NCBI GenBank assembly: GCA_002422395.1
Contig: DIUY01000030.1
Span: 75,308 to 139,307 of the forward strand
Source: Methylococcaceae bacterium UBA6146
GTDB lineage: Bacteria > Pseudomonadota > Gammaproteobacteria > Methylococcales > Methylomonadaceae
Length of the DNA: 64,000 nt
Reading direction: 5' to 3'
Shown: piece by piece, positions 9,178 through 17,164 of the stretch
Numbering within the stretch: the first letter of the stretch is position 1
Layout of the letters: each line of letters begins with the position of its first letter
Notes under the pieces: model-generated
Told to the model about the DNA's origin: nothing
Seen by the model: only the letters and a program-made list of their open reading frames with translations
Databases searched by the model: none
Made by a program: the position numbers and the translations under genes

Positions 9178-9908
9178 AAACCTGTGTAATTATCCCCGTT
9201 TACAATCACCAAGAAGCTATCGGCCATGTGGTCGGGGCCTTAAAACCGTTCGGCTTGCCCTGTTATCTGGTCAACGATGGCAGTTCGCCCGCTTGTTCCG
9301 CCGCGCTGAAACAATTGGCGGAACAGGGGCGGGATTGGCTGACCCTCTACGAAAGGGCGCATAACGGCGGCAAAGGCGCGGCTGTGATGGATGGCTTGCG
9401 GTTGGCGATTGCTGATGGTTTCAGCCATGCCATTCAGGTCGATGCCGACGGGCAGCATAAATTGGAGGACATCAGCCGACTGTTGGCCGCTAGTGTGCAA
9501 TATCCTGACCGACTGATTTTGGGCAAGCCCTGTTTTGATGGGACAGTCCCCAAAAAACGGCTGTATGGCCGTCAGTTCACCAATCTTTGGATATGGATCA
9601 ACACCTTGTCTTTTGCCATTGCCGACGGCATGTGCGGTTTCCGCTGCTATCCGTTGGCGGCGACCGATAAATTGCTTAATTCGGTGCGGATGGGCGAGCG
9701 CATGGATTTTGACATTGAAGTTGCCGTGCGCCTTTATTGGCAGGGTGTCGATGTGGTCAATGTAGACACACAAGTGCAATATCCCTTGGACGGTATTTCC
9801 CATTTCAGAATGTTGCAGGACAACGTGCTGATTTCCAGAAAACATGCGCAATTGTTTTTTGGCATGCTCTGGCGCATACCCGCTTTATTGCTGAGGCAGT
9901 TACGATGA
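9174..9908 (+). CDS. family 2 glycosyltransferase
   Basis: GT-A fold glycosyltransferase of 244 residues: VIIPVYNH at the N-terminus, NDGS, and the metal-binding DxD in VDADGQH at about residue 90. There is no multi-span tail, so it resembles the GT half of ApeJ. In E. coli-type APE loci the glycosyltransferase and an LpxL-like acyltransferase are one fused protein; here they are separate genes with a 4-nt overlap. Likely role: sugar attachment during lipid-anchor assembly of the polyene. Sugar and acceptor are unknown. Confidence 0.85.
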   Translation: MKTCVIIPVYNHQEAIGHVVGALKPFGLPCYLVNDGSSPACSAALKQLAEQGRDWLTLYERAHNGGKGAAVMDGLRLAIADGFSHAIQVDADGQHKLEDISRLLAASVQYPDRLILGKPCFDGTVPKKRLYGRQFTNLWIWINTLSFAIADGMCGFRCYPLAATDKLLNSVRMGERMDFDIEVAVRLYWQGVDVVNVDTQVQYPLDGISHFRMLQDNVLISRKHAQLFFGMLWRIPALLLRQLR

Positions 9909-10828
9909 AACACTGGTCGAAAATCGAGGAACGGGGCATTATCTGGGGTATGCAGTTGCTGTTAAAAGTCTACCTGCTGTTCGGGCGCACCGTGTTGCAG
10001 GTGTTTTTATATCCGGTGGTCAGCTATTACTGGCTGACCAACACCAAAGGCCGTCACGCCAGCTTGGAGTATTTACAAAAAGTGGCGGGGTATTTGCCGC
10101 AAGGCACGGTTAGGACAGGCTTATACGGCAGTTACCGGCACTTCATCAGTTTTGCCAATGCCCTCATCGACAAGCTGGCTGCTTGGAGCGGCGCACTTTC
10201 GTTGCAAGATGTCGATTGTCAAGGACGGGAAGCGGTGGTGCGGCATCTTGAGCAAGGGCAGGGCTTGCTGATTTTAGGTTCCCATTTGGGCAATATGGAG
10301 GTCTGCCGGGTCATTGCGAGCCTGCGCAAGAACATTACGGTCAATGTTTTGGTGCATACCAAACATGCGGAAAAGTTCAACACGCTACTGAACCGATACG
10401 CCGAAACAGGCCGGATGAGCCTCATTCAGGTGACTGAAATAAATGCCGCGACGGCGATGCTATTGCAGGACAAGATTGACGCGGGGGAACTGGTGGTGAT
10501 CGCCGCCGACAGGACGCCTGTCACCGGCCAAGGCCGCGTTGCCACAGCGGAGTTTTTAGGGCAGGCGGCGTTGTTCCCGCAAGGGCCTTTTATCTTGGCG
10601 GCATTGCTGAAGTGTCCGGTTTATACGCTGTTTTGCTTAAAGCGGAACAACCGGCAGGTGATTTATTTTGACTTTTTCAGTGCCGGCTTGGTGTTCCCAA
10701 GAAGCCAGCGTGACGCCATGATCCGGGAGTGCGTGCAAAACTATGCCGCCTTATTGCAAAAGTATTGTTTGTCAGAACCGCTGCAATGGTTCAACTTTTA
10801 TGATTTTTGGCAGGTTGGCGATGACTGA
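9905..10828 (+). CDS. LpxL/HtrB-family lipid acyltransferase
   Basis: 307 residues. Lipid A acyltransferase-like (PF03279): HX4E motif HLGNME at about 125-130 and later RTPVTGQGR, matching the family block around the active site. A hydrophobic N-terminal segment (LLLKVYLLFG) suggests inner-membrane association. I chose the ATG at 9905, overlapping the GT stop by 4 nt; the reading frame is open further upstream but that part is out of frame with the GT. It probably transfers a fatty acyl chain to the polyene anchor together with the GT. Confidence 0.88.
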   Translation: MKHWSKIEERGIIWGMQLLLKVYLLFGRTVLQVFLYPVVSYYWLTNTKGRHASLEYLQKVAGYLPQGTVRTGLYGSYRHFISFANALIDKLAAWSGALSLQDVDCQGREAVVRHLEQGQGLLILGSHLGNMEVCRVIASLRKNITVNVLVHTKHAEKFNTLLNRYAETGRMSLIQVTEINAATAMLLQDKIDAGELVVIAADRTPVTGQGRVATAEFLGQAALFPQGPFILAALLKCPVYTLFCLKRNNRQVIYFDFFSAGLVFPRSQRDAMIRECVQNYAALLQKYCLSEPLQWFNFYDFWQVGDD

Positions 10829-12350
10829 ACCGCTAGTGGAAATCGACGGGCAGGCTTTAACCATTGAAGACATTTGCCAGGTCGCCCGACACGCCTGCGC
10901 ATTCCTCTTAGGGGATGCCCCCGCTTTTATAGAGCGGATAAACAAGGGCGCCGAATTTATAGAAACCCTGTTGCAGGAAGAAGGTTTTGTTTACGGCGTC
11001 ACCACGGGTTATGGTGATTCCTGCACGGTTTCTATACCGCTTGAGAATGTCAACGAACTGCCCCGCCACCTGTACACTTTTCACGGTTGCGGTTTGGGCA
11101 TACATTTTGACGCGCAGCAAACCCGGGCGATTATGGCGGTGCGCCTGAATAGCCTGGCGCAAGGCTTTTCCGGTGTCCGCTATCAACTGTTGCAACAAAT
11201 CACGCAATTGCTGCACCACGACATTCTGCCGTTGATACCACAGGAGGGTTCGGTTGGCGCCAGCGGCGACCTGACGCCATTGTCCTATCTGGCGGCGGTG
11301 TTGGCCGGTGAACGTGATGTCTTATACCAAAGCGAAAAAATGGCGGCGTCCGCCGTGTTTGCCCAATTGCAAATCACCCCGCTGACACTGAAACCCAAAG
11401 AAGGTTTGGCCATCATGAACGGCACTGCCGTGATGACCGCCTTGGCTTGCCTAGCCTACCAGCGGGCGGCTTATTTGGCACAACTGGCCACCCGCATCAC
11501 CAGTTTGGCGTCCATTGCCCTTAACGGTAACGCCTATCATTTTGATGAAAAGCTGTTTGCAGTCAAACCTCATGCCGGACAAATCAAAGTTGCGGCGTGT
11601 ATCCGTGCTGACTTGCAGATAACATTCGACCCACCGCGCAATGACACCCGTTTGCAAGACCGGTATTCGTTGCGTTGCGCCCCGCATGTCATCGGTGTGC
11701 TGGAGGACGCGTTGCCGTGGTTCCGGCAGTTTATCGAAAACGAGCTGAATAGCGCCAACGACAACCCGATTATTGATGCCGAAAACGGGCATGTGCTGCA
11801 CGGCGGGCATTTTTACGGCGGGCATATCGCGTTTGCTATGGACAGCATGAAAACGGCGGTCGCCAATTTGGCAGACTTGCTGGACAGGCAAATGGCGCAG
11901 CTGGTGGACACCAAGTTCAATAATGGCTTGCCTGCCAATTTGTCAGGGGCAAACTCCAGACAGGCGATGTTGAACCACGGTTTTAAGGCTGTCCAGATTG
12001 GCGTCTCCGCATGGACCGCCGAAGCCCTGAAATTGACCATGCCGGCCAGTGTGTTTTCACGTTCCACAGAATGCCATAATCAGGACAAGGTAAGTATGGG
12101 TACGATTGCCGCAAGGGATTGCCTGCGTATTATCGAACTGACCGAACAAGTGGCCGCAGCCATGCTGGTTGCGGTGGTGCAGGGCGTGGAGTTGCGTGGC
12201 AACACGGCGGGCTTAAGCGCTGGTTTGCGTATAACGATGGCACAAGTACGGGCCAAAATCCCTTTTCTTGAGAGCGACAGGGCGATGGAGCAAGAATTGC
12301 GCCTTTGTTTGCAATTGATACGCGAGCGGCATTGGGAGCTGTATGAATAA
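10821..12350 (+). CDS. aromatic amino acid / histidine ammonia lyase (MIO enzyme)
   Basis: 509 residues. Ala147-Ser148-Gly149 forms the MIO prosthetic group (context GSVGASGDL). Downstream are the family blocks NGTAVMT and SANDNPI. In flexirubin-type pathways and some APE clusters a tyrosine ammonia lyase supplies 4-coumarate as aryl starter, and the operon position next to the acyl-ACP synthetase supports that here. The selectivity pair aligned with His-Leu of Rhodobacter TAL and Ser-His of HAL reads Phe87-His88 (context TFHGCG), so the substrate cannot be fixed from this alone. ATG at 10821 overlaps the previous stop by 8 nt. Confidence 0.88.
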   Translation: MTEPLVEIDGQALTIEDICQVARHACAFLLGDAPAFIERINKGAEFIETLLQEEGFVYGVTTGYGDSCTVSIPLENVNELPRHLYTFHGCGLGIHFDAQQTRAIMAVRLNSLAQGFSGVRYQLLQQITQLLHHDILPLIPQEGSVGASGDLTPLSYLAAVLAGERDVLYQSEKMAASAVFAQLQITPLTLKPKEGLAIMNGTAVMTALACLAYQRAAYLAQLATRITSLASIALNGNAYHFDEKLFAVKPHAGQIKVAACIRADLQITFDPPRNDTRLQDRYSLRCAPHVIGVLEDALPWFRQFIENELNSANDNPIIDAENGHVLHGGHFYGGHIAFAMDSMKTAVANLADLLDRQMAQLVDTKFNNGLPANLSGANSRQAMLNHGFKAVQIGVSAWTAEALKLTMPASVFSRSTECHNQDKVSMGTIAARDCLRIIELTEQVAAAMLVAVVQGVELRGNTAGLSAGLRITMAQVRAKIPFLESDRAMEQELRLCLQLIRERHWELYE

Positions 12351-12765
12351 AGCAATCGTGGCCTGCGAAGTGGAAATTGATGTGCCGTTTTTTGATGTCG
12401 ATTTGATGGAAATTGTCTGGCACGGCCATTATCTGAAATATTTTGAAGTGGCGCGCTGCGCCCTGCTTGACAAAATTAGCTACAACTATATGCAGATGCG
12501 CGAGTCGGGCTATGCCTGGCCGGTCATCGACTTGCGCATCCGGTATGCCAAACCGGCAAAATTCGGGCAGAAAATTATTGTCCATGCCGATATTGCTGAA
12601 TGGGAAAATCGCCTAAAAATCAATTACCTGATTTTCGATAAGCAAAGCCGCGCCCGCCTGACGCGGGGACATACCTGCCAAGTGGCGGTCGATATGGCGG
12701 GCAATCAAATGTGTTATGAATCCCCCGCTATTTTATGGGAGAAACTAGGGTTGCAGAAGCCGTGA
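12343..12765 (+). CDS. acyl-CoA/ACP thioesterase, 4-hydroxybenzoyl-CoA type (ApeK-like)
   Basis: 140-residue hot-dog thioesterase. The signature VDLMEIVWHGHYLKYFEVAR near the N-terminus holds the catalytic-type Asp and the HGxYxxxFE helix of the 4HBT/YbgC family. APE loci have such a thioesterase (ApeK) that can release or edit ACP-bound chains. It overlaps the ammonia lyase by 8 nt and the next gene by 4 nt. Confidence 0.88.
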   Translation: MNKAIVACEVEIDVPFFDVDLMEIVWHGHYLKYFEVARCALLDKISYNYMQMRESGYAWPVIDLRIRYAKPAKFGQKIIVHADIAEWENRLKINYLIFDKQSRARLTRGHTCQVAVDMAGNQMCYESPAILWEKLGLQKP

Positions 12766-14291
12766 AGACTTACGATGTTATCGTCATTGGCAGCGGTATT
12801 GGCGGGTTGACCGCCGCCGCCCTGCTGGCTAAGGTCGGCAAGGCTGTGCTGGTGCTGGAAAGCCACGACCGGCCTGGAGGGTACGCCCATGGCTTCAAAC
12901 GGAAAAAATACCATTTTGATTCTGGTGTGCATCTGATTAGCGGCTGTGGCGCGGCGGGTTACCTTGGCGGCCAAGTTATCCATAAAGTGATGCGGGCGTT
13001 GGCGGTTGAGGAGGCCATTGAGTTTATCAGTGTCGATCCTTTCAGCCATGTTTATTATCCGGGGCTTGATGTGGCGTTGCCGCAATCCATTGAAGCTTTT
13101 GTCGCCACTTTGGCACCGCTGTTTCCGACCGAACAAGCCGGTTTGCAGGCATTGGTCCGGCTTTGCCTGCAAGTGGCGGAAGAAATCACCATTACCGATG
13201 AAGCTATGGCTGGGATGGATTATGACAAGGCGCAACACTTGTTGCCGGCCTTGTTTAAATACCGTAAAGCGACGCTGGGCGAGGTTGCCAAGCAGTTTGT
13301 CAAAGACCCGAAATTGTTGGCCGTGTTCGCGAGTAACTGGCCTTACTTGGGCCTCCCCCCTTCGCAGGTGTCATTTGTGTATTGGTCCACCATGTTTATT
13401 GGCTATATGGTCGATGGTGCTTATTATTGCAAAGGCGGGTTCCAGCAATTGGCCAACACGTTGGTCAAAGGTTTACGGCAATACGGTGGTGAGATACTGT
13501 TCAGGTCGCCGGCGGAACAAATCCTTATTGACAACGGGCGGGTTGCGGGTGTTAGGGTCAACGGGCAAACGCTGGCCGCCCCTGTGGTCATTTCCAATGC
13601 CGACATCCGGCATACGGTTTGTGAATTGGTCGGCGAACCTTATTTTCCGTCCCGCTATATCCAAAGAATAAAAAAAATGCAGCATTCCTTGTCCATCTTC
13701 GTGGTTTATATTGCCACGGATATTGACTTGGTGGCATTGGGCATTGCCCATGAGTCATTTTGTTACCGCGATTTTGACCATGACCAAAATTTTGCCAGCA
13801 CCTGTGCCGGGGAAATCACTTGGCTTAGCATCACCGCGCCGACTTTGGTTGATCCAACGTTGGCGCCCCTCGGCCAGCACCTGTTAATGCTGACAACTCT
13901 GCTGCCTTATCAGGCGGTGGGGTCATGGGCGCAAGCCAAACCGGGCTATATGGACGCCATGCTAAAAATTGCCACCCACCATATCCCCAAACTGAAAGAG
14001 CACCTGGTGTTTGTCGAAGGCGGCTCACCAGCCACGCTGCTGCGCTACACCAAGAATCACCAAGGCGCGGCTTATGGCTGGGATGTTTCGCCGGGCCAAG
14101 TCGGGCCGATGCGTATCCAGAACGTGTCGCCCGTTGGCGGGCTGTATTTTTCCGGTCATTGGACTTCACCCGGTGGCGGCGTCTATGGCGTTTGTGTGTC
14201 CGGTGTGCAGGCCGCGCAAAAAGTGTTGGGCATCAGGACGCAGGCTGATTTTTGGCAAGCGGTTTCTGTGCCGGAGCAGGCGCATGCCTAA
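12762..14291 (+). CDS. FAD-dependent desaturase/isomerase, CrtI-like (phytoene desaturase superfamily)
   Basis: About 509 residues. The N-terminal dinucleotide-binding motif VIGSGIGGLTAA and the flavin-binding block ESHDRPGGYAHGF are visible. The C-terminal GHWTSPGGGVYG matches the CrtI/retinol-saturase superfamily. I favour the GTG at 12762, whose GTGA overlaps the thioesterase stop; an in-frame ATG at 12735 would give a 31-nt overlap and a non-conserved leader. Such enzymes are not part of the minimal E. coli APE set. A redox or isomerisation step on the polyene or on a lipid is possible. Substrate unknown. Confidence 0.82.
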   Translation: MKTYDVIVIGSGIGGLTAAALLAKVGKAVLVLESHDRPGGYAHGFKRKKYHFDSGVHLISGCGAAGYLGGQVIHKVMRALAVEEAIEFISVDPFSHVYYPGLDVALPQSIEAFVATLAPLFPTEQAGLQALVRLCLQVAEEITITDEAMAGMDYDKAQHLLPALFKYRKATLGEVAKQFVKDPKLLAVFASNWPYLGLPPSQVSFVYWSTMFIGYMVDGAYYCKGGFQQLANTLVKGLRQYGGEILFRSPAEQILIDNGRVAGVRVNGQTLAAPVVISNADIRHTVCELVGEPYFPSRYIQRIKKMQHSLSIFVVYIATDIDLVALGIAHESFCYRDFDHDQNFASTCAGEITWLSITAPTLVDPTLAPLGQHLLMLTTLLPYQAVGSWAQAKPGYMDAMLKIATHHIPKLKEHLVFVEGGSPATLLRYTKNHQGAAYGWDVSPGQVGPMRIQNVSPVGGLYFSGHWTSPGGGVYGVCVSGVQAAQKVLGIRTQADFWQAVSVPEQAHA

Positions 14292-15264
14292 CAAACCCGT
14301 ATTGTTCAACGTGGCGCTAACCTTGCTGGTTTGGCTGGCTTGGTATTGTTACAGCACACCCCACACAGAAACCATTATCAAAGAAAACTGGCCCATCACG
14401 CTGACGATGGTGTTCGGCTCTTTTATTGCCGGCGCCACCAGTGAAGGTGGCGGGGCGGTTGCTTTTCCGGTGTTCACCAAACTGCTGCATATCGCCCCGC
14501 AGGACGCCAAATTATTCTCGCTGGCGATCCAGAGCGTCGGCATGACGGCGGCGACGCTGGCTATTATCGTTATGCGGGTGGTAGTGGCATGGCGGCTGAT
14601 TTTGTGGGTCAGCTTAGGTGGGGCGGTGGGTGTCGTATGCAGTTCGTTGCTGCTGGCGCCGCTAGTGGAACCCGCGTTGCTAAGAATGTTGTTCACCGCG
14701 ATGATTTCCAGTTTTGCCCTGACCTTGGCAATCGTCAGTTGGCAAGCGCGGCAATACCACGCGCAGATGCCTGTCTTTGGCAAGCGGGAACAAGGGTTGA
14801 TGCTGTTGGCTGGCATTATTGGCGGCGGGATGACGGGGTTGGTTGGCACGGGTATCGACATCATCTGTTTTTCTGTCATGGTGCTGTTGTTCCGGCTTTC
14901 GGCGAAAGTGTCCACGCCAACTTCCGTCGTTATAATGGCGGTCAATTCACTGGTCGGGTTCGTGCTGTATTTAATGGTGCTTGGCGGGTTTACCGCGCGG
15001 GTGGAAAATTACTGGCTGGCGGCGGTGCCGGTAGTTGTGGTGGGCGCGCCATTCGGGGCTTACTGCTGCACGAAGATGGGCAACAAAGCCATCACCGTTT
15101 TATTGATCACGTTGATAATGCTTGAAGTGGCCAGTTCGTTGTTGTTGATCCCGTTAACAGGTACTATCATCCGTGTCAGCCTGACGGTGTTCACCGCTTT
15201 CTTGTTTGTTTATTATTGGATGTCAAGGTCGTCACACTATCGGCCTGTCACTATGGAGAAATGA
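14284..15264 (+). CDS. TauE/SafE-family membrane permease
   Basis: 326 residues with about eight hydrophobic segments. The family hallmarks are the N-terminal GSFIAGATSEGGGAVAFPV and the repeat half GGGMTGLVGTGIDI. TauE/SafE proteins move small sulfur- or carboxyl-bearing anions across the inner membrane. The ATG at 14284 overlaps the desaturase stop by 8 nt, so the gene is co-translated with the polyene genes, which is unusual. It might export an aromatic acid or import a precursor; no direct evidence exists for either. Confidence 0.8.
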   Translation: MPNKPVLFNVALTLLVWLAWYCYSTPHTETIIKENWPITLTMVFGSFIAGATSEGGGAVAFPVFTKLLHIAPQDAKLFSLAIQSVGMTAATLAIIVMRVVVAWRLILWVSLGGAVGVVCSSLLLAPLVEPALLRMLFTAMISSFALTLAIVSWQARQYHAQMPVFGKREQGLMLLAGIIGGGMTGLVGTGIDIICFSVMVLLFRLSAKVSTPTSVVIMAVNSLVGFVLYLMVLGGFTARVENYWLAAVPVVVVGAPFGAYCCTKMGNKAITVLLITLIMLEVASSLLLIPLTGTIIRVSLTVFTAFLFVYYWMSRSSHYRPVTMEK

Positions 15265-15266
15265 TT

Positions 15267-15830
15267 ATGCCTAATGTATCCCATCGATGGTTGTTTTTAG
15301 TGGCGTTGCTTGCGCTGGTTGCCTGCAAAAAAGTGTTGAAGCCGGACGAATTGCCGGCAAATATTGCCCTTGGGGCGACGTATTACACCCAGTTTGTGAT
15401 CCCTTATGAAAAAGGGACGTATTTGACCAGCAATTTCCGGCGTGGCGCGTTGATCCCTGTCAATACCCCTGTCAGATTATCAGCCATCACCACCAAAACG
15501 ATTGAAGTCGAACTGGCCAATGGTGGCCAGAAATTGCTGGTCAAAAATGTCGAGAAACATACCGGTGATGATGTTTACCACGCATTCGACAAACTGTTTG
15601 CCAAGCAACAGGTCAACTTGTGGAATTTCAGTGACTTGGAAAGGCAGCATATCCAAAGTGGCACGGTGGCGGTAGGGATGCGTAAAGACGCGGTGAAAGT
15701 CGCCATCGGCTACCCGCCTGCCACCGAAACCATGAGTCTGGCCAGTGATGTCTGGATGTATTGGAGCGGGCGCTTCAATAAGTTTAAGGTGACTTTTGCC
15801 AATGGCATGGTCAGCAAGATTGAAGATTAA
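15267..15830 (+). CDS. lipoprotein with BamE/SmpA-like C-terminal domain
   Basis: 187 residues. A type II signal peptide with lipobox LVAC (Cys20) is followed by a soluble domain. The C-terminal part (GMRKDAVKVAIGYPP..., then WMYW and VTFANGMVSKI) resembles the SmpA/OmlA fold. I chose the ATG at 15267 because GGAG lies 9 nt upstream; an ATG at 15261 overlaps the previous stop but is too close to that site. Likely an outer-membrane lipoprotein serving transport or anchoring of the pigment. Confidence 0.78.
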   Translation: MPNVSHRWLFLVALLALVACKKVLKPDELPANIALGATYYTQFVIPYEKGTYLTSNFRRGALIPVNTPVRLSAITTKTIEVELANGGQKLLVKNVEKHTGDDVYHAFDKLFAKQQVNLWNFSDLERQHIQSGTVAVGMRKDAVKVAIGYPPATETMSLASDVWMYWSGRFNKFKVTFANGMVSKIED

Positions 15831-15832
15831 TT

Positions 15833-16468
15833 ATGAAAATTTTTGGCATCATTAAAGGTGTTGTGGTCACCGGCTTGTTTTTGGCGTATCCCTACTTAGT
15901 TTATCGCGGCATAGAAAGCGGCATGGTGTGGCTGGCGCCAACTTTATTTTCCGGTGTTTATTTGTTCCAGGCAGCCACCGCAGCCACGGTGCGGGCCAGG
16001 ATATACAAGGCGTTAATTGCAGTCGCCTTATTGTTGGGCACATATTATTTGCAGACAGTCACCGCCAAGGTGTTGCCGGTGCTGATCCAGTTGATGCTGA
16101 TGTACTTTTTTGGGCGTACTTTGCTTAAAGGCAAAGGGCCGTCTTTTATCGAAAGCTTTGTCCGCTTGGAATTTCCGGAATTTCCTCCCGGCATCAGTGA
16201 ATATTGCCGCCAGTTGACCATCATGTGGACGGTTTTTTTTGCCTTCAATGCCGCCGTATCTGTTGTGCTGGCGATTTGGGGGACTGATTTTTGGTGGACG
16301 TTGTACAACGGTGTGGCCATTTATTTGCTGATCGGTGTGCTAGTGGTCGGGGAATATGTCTACCGTCATTTCCGGTTTCCCGATTTGGGCATACCTGACC
16401 CGCAATCGACCATCAAAACCATGATCGTCAATGGCCGGAAAATCTGGCTGGATGTGCAGGCGCGTTGA
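15833..16468 (+). CDS. polytopic membrane protein, COG4648-type, paralogue of the 6939 gene
   Basis: 211 residues with about six hydrophobic segments. It shares with the earlier operon gene the spaced pattern W-x-x-FFAFN, AIWG, WWTLYNG, GEYVYR, so the two arose by duplication or parallel recruitment. A hydrophilic tail of about 35 residues (after FPDLGIPDPQS) is absent from the shorter paralogue. It sits between two envelope-protein genes with 2-nt and 0-nt spacing. Function unknown; an inner-membrane role in pigment transfer is likely. Confidence 0.78.
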   Translation: MKIFGIIKGVVVTGLFLAYPYLVYRGIESGMVWLAPTLFSGVYLFQAATAATVRARIYKALIAVALLLGTYYLQTVTAKVLPVLIQLMLMYFFGRTLLKGKGPSFIESFVRLEFPEFPPGISEYCRQLTIMWTVFFAFNAAVSVVLAIWGTDFWWTLYNGVAIYLLIGVLVVGEYVYRHFRFPDLGIPDPQSTIKTMIVNGRKIWLDVQAR

Positions 16469-16543
16469 ATGAACCTAACTATGCTTATTAACTATCCTTC
16501 TTCCGTAACAGAAAAAAACTCAAATGAGGGCAGGGCAAAGCGC

Positions 16544-17164
16544 ATGTTGCGTACCCTGTTTTTGTATCTGGTGGCGCTGTTTGCTGATGAGGTCTTCGCT
16601 GAAAACCCTTTGTCCGCGCTGATGCAAAGCATGAAATCTGATACCGCAGTCAGAATGGCTTATCAGGAAACCCGTACCCTCGAACTGATGGAGAAACCAT
16701 GGAAAGGCAGTGGCTATCTGTACTCGCTGCCACCCGACCTTATGGTTAAGGAGCAAGTGCAACCGGAACGGGTGTTGATGGCGATTAAAGGTGACAAAAT
16801 GTTCTATTTTGAACCGGCAAATAAGGTGCGCCATCAGGGGGAAATATCTGAAGACAACCCGTTAAGCCTGAATGTCGGCGTTTTTAAAGCCTTAATCAAT
16901 GCCGACGAAGCTTTGTTGCACAGACTATATCAAGTCGAGTTCCATGCCCGGACGAGGGACTGGGCCATGATCCTGACACCTAAACAAGACACCCGGTCAG
17001 GTTTTAGCATTTTGATTTCCGGATTGGCACAACACCAGCCCGACACCATCAAAGTCAGACAATCTGACGGCGACCTTAGCGAGTTCTCGATGCAAAAAGA
17101 GGCGGCAGGCACGGAAGTCAAGGCGGCGGTGGAGCGGCTTTACCACGAATTGTTGGGCGAATGA
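16544..17164 (+). CDS. LolA-like outer membrane lipoprotein carrier (ApeL-like)
   Basis: 206 residues, starting at the ATG at 16544 that directly precedes a signal peptide (MLRTLFLYLVALFADEVFA) and follows AGGG at good spacing. An in-frame ATG at 16469 would add 25 polar residues before the signal. The mature part has the LolA-like beta pattern (GSGYLYSLPPDLMV, VLMAIKGDKMFYF). APE loci contain a LolA homologue (ApeL) next to the MMPL exporter (ApeM), as here. Likely a periplasmic carrier for the lipid-linked polyene on its way to the outer membrane. Confidence 0.85.
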   Translation: MLRTLFLYLVALFADEVFAENPLSALMQSMKSDTAVRMAYQETRTLELMEKPWKGSGYLYSLPPDLMVKEQVQPERVLMAIKGDKMFYFEPANKVRHQGEISEDNPLSLNVGVFKALINADEALLHRLYQVEFHARTRDWAMILTPKQDTRSGFSILISGLAQHQPDTIKVRQSDGDLSEFSMQKEAAGTEVKAAVERLYHELLGE

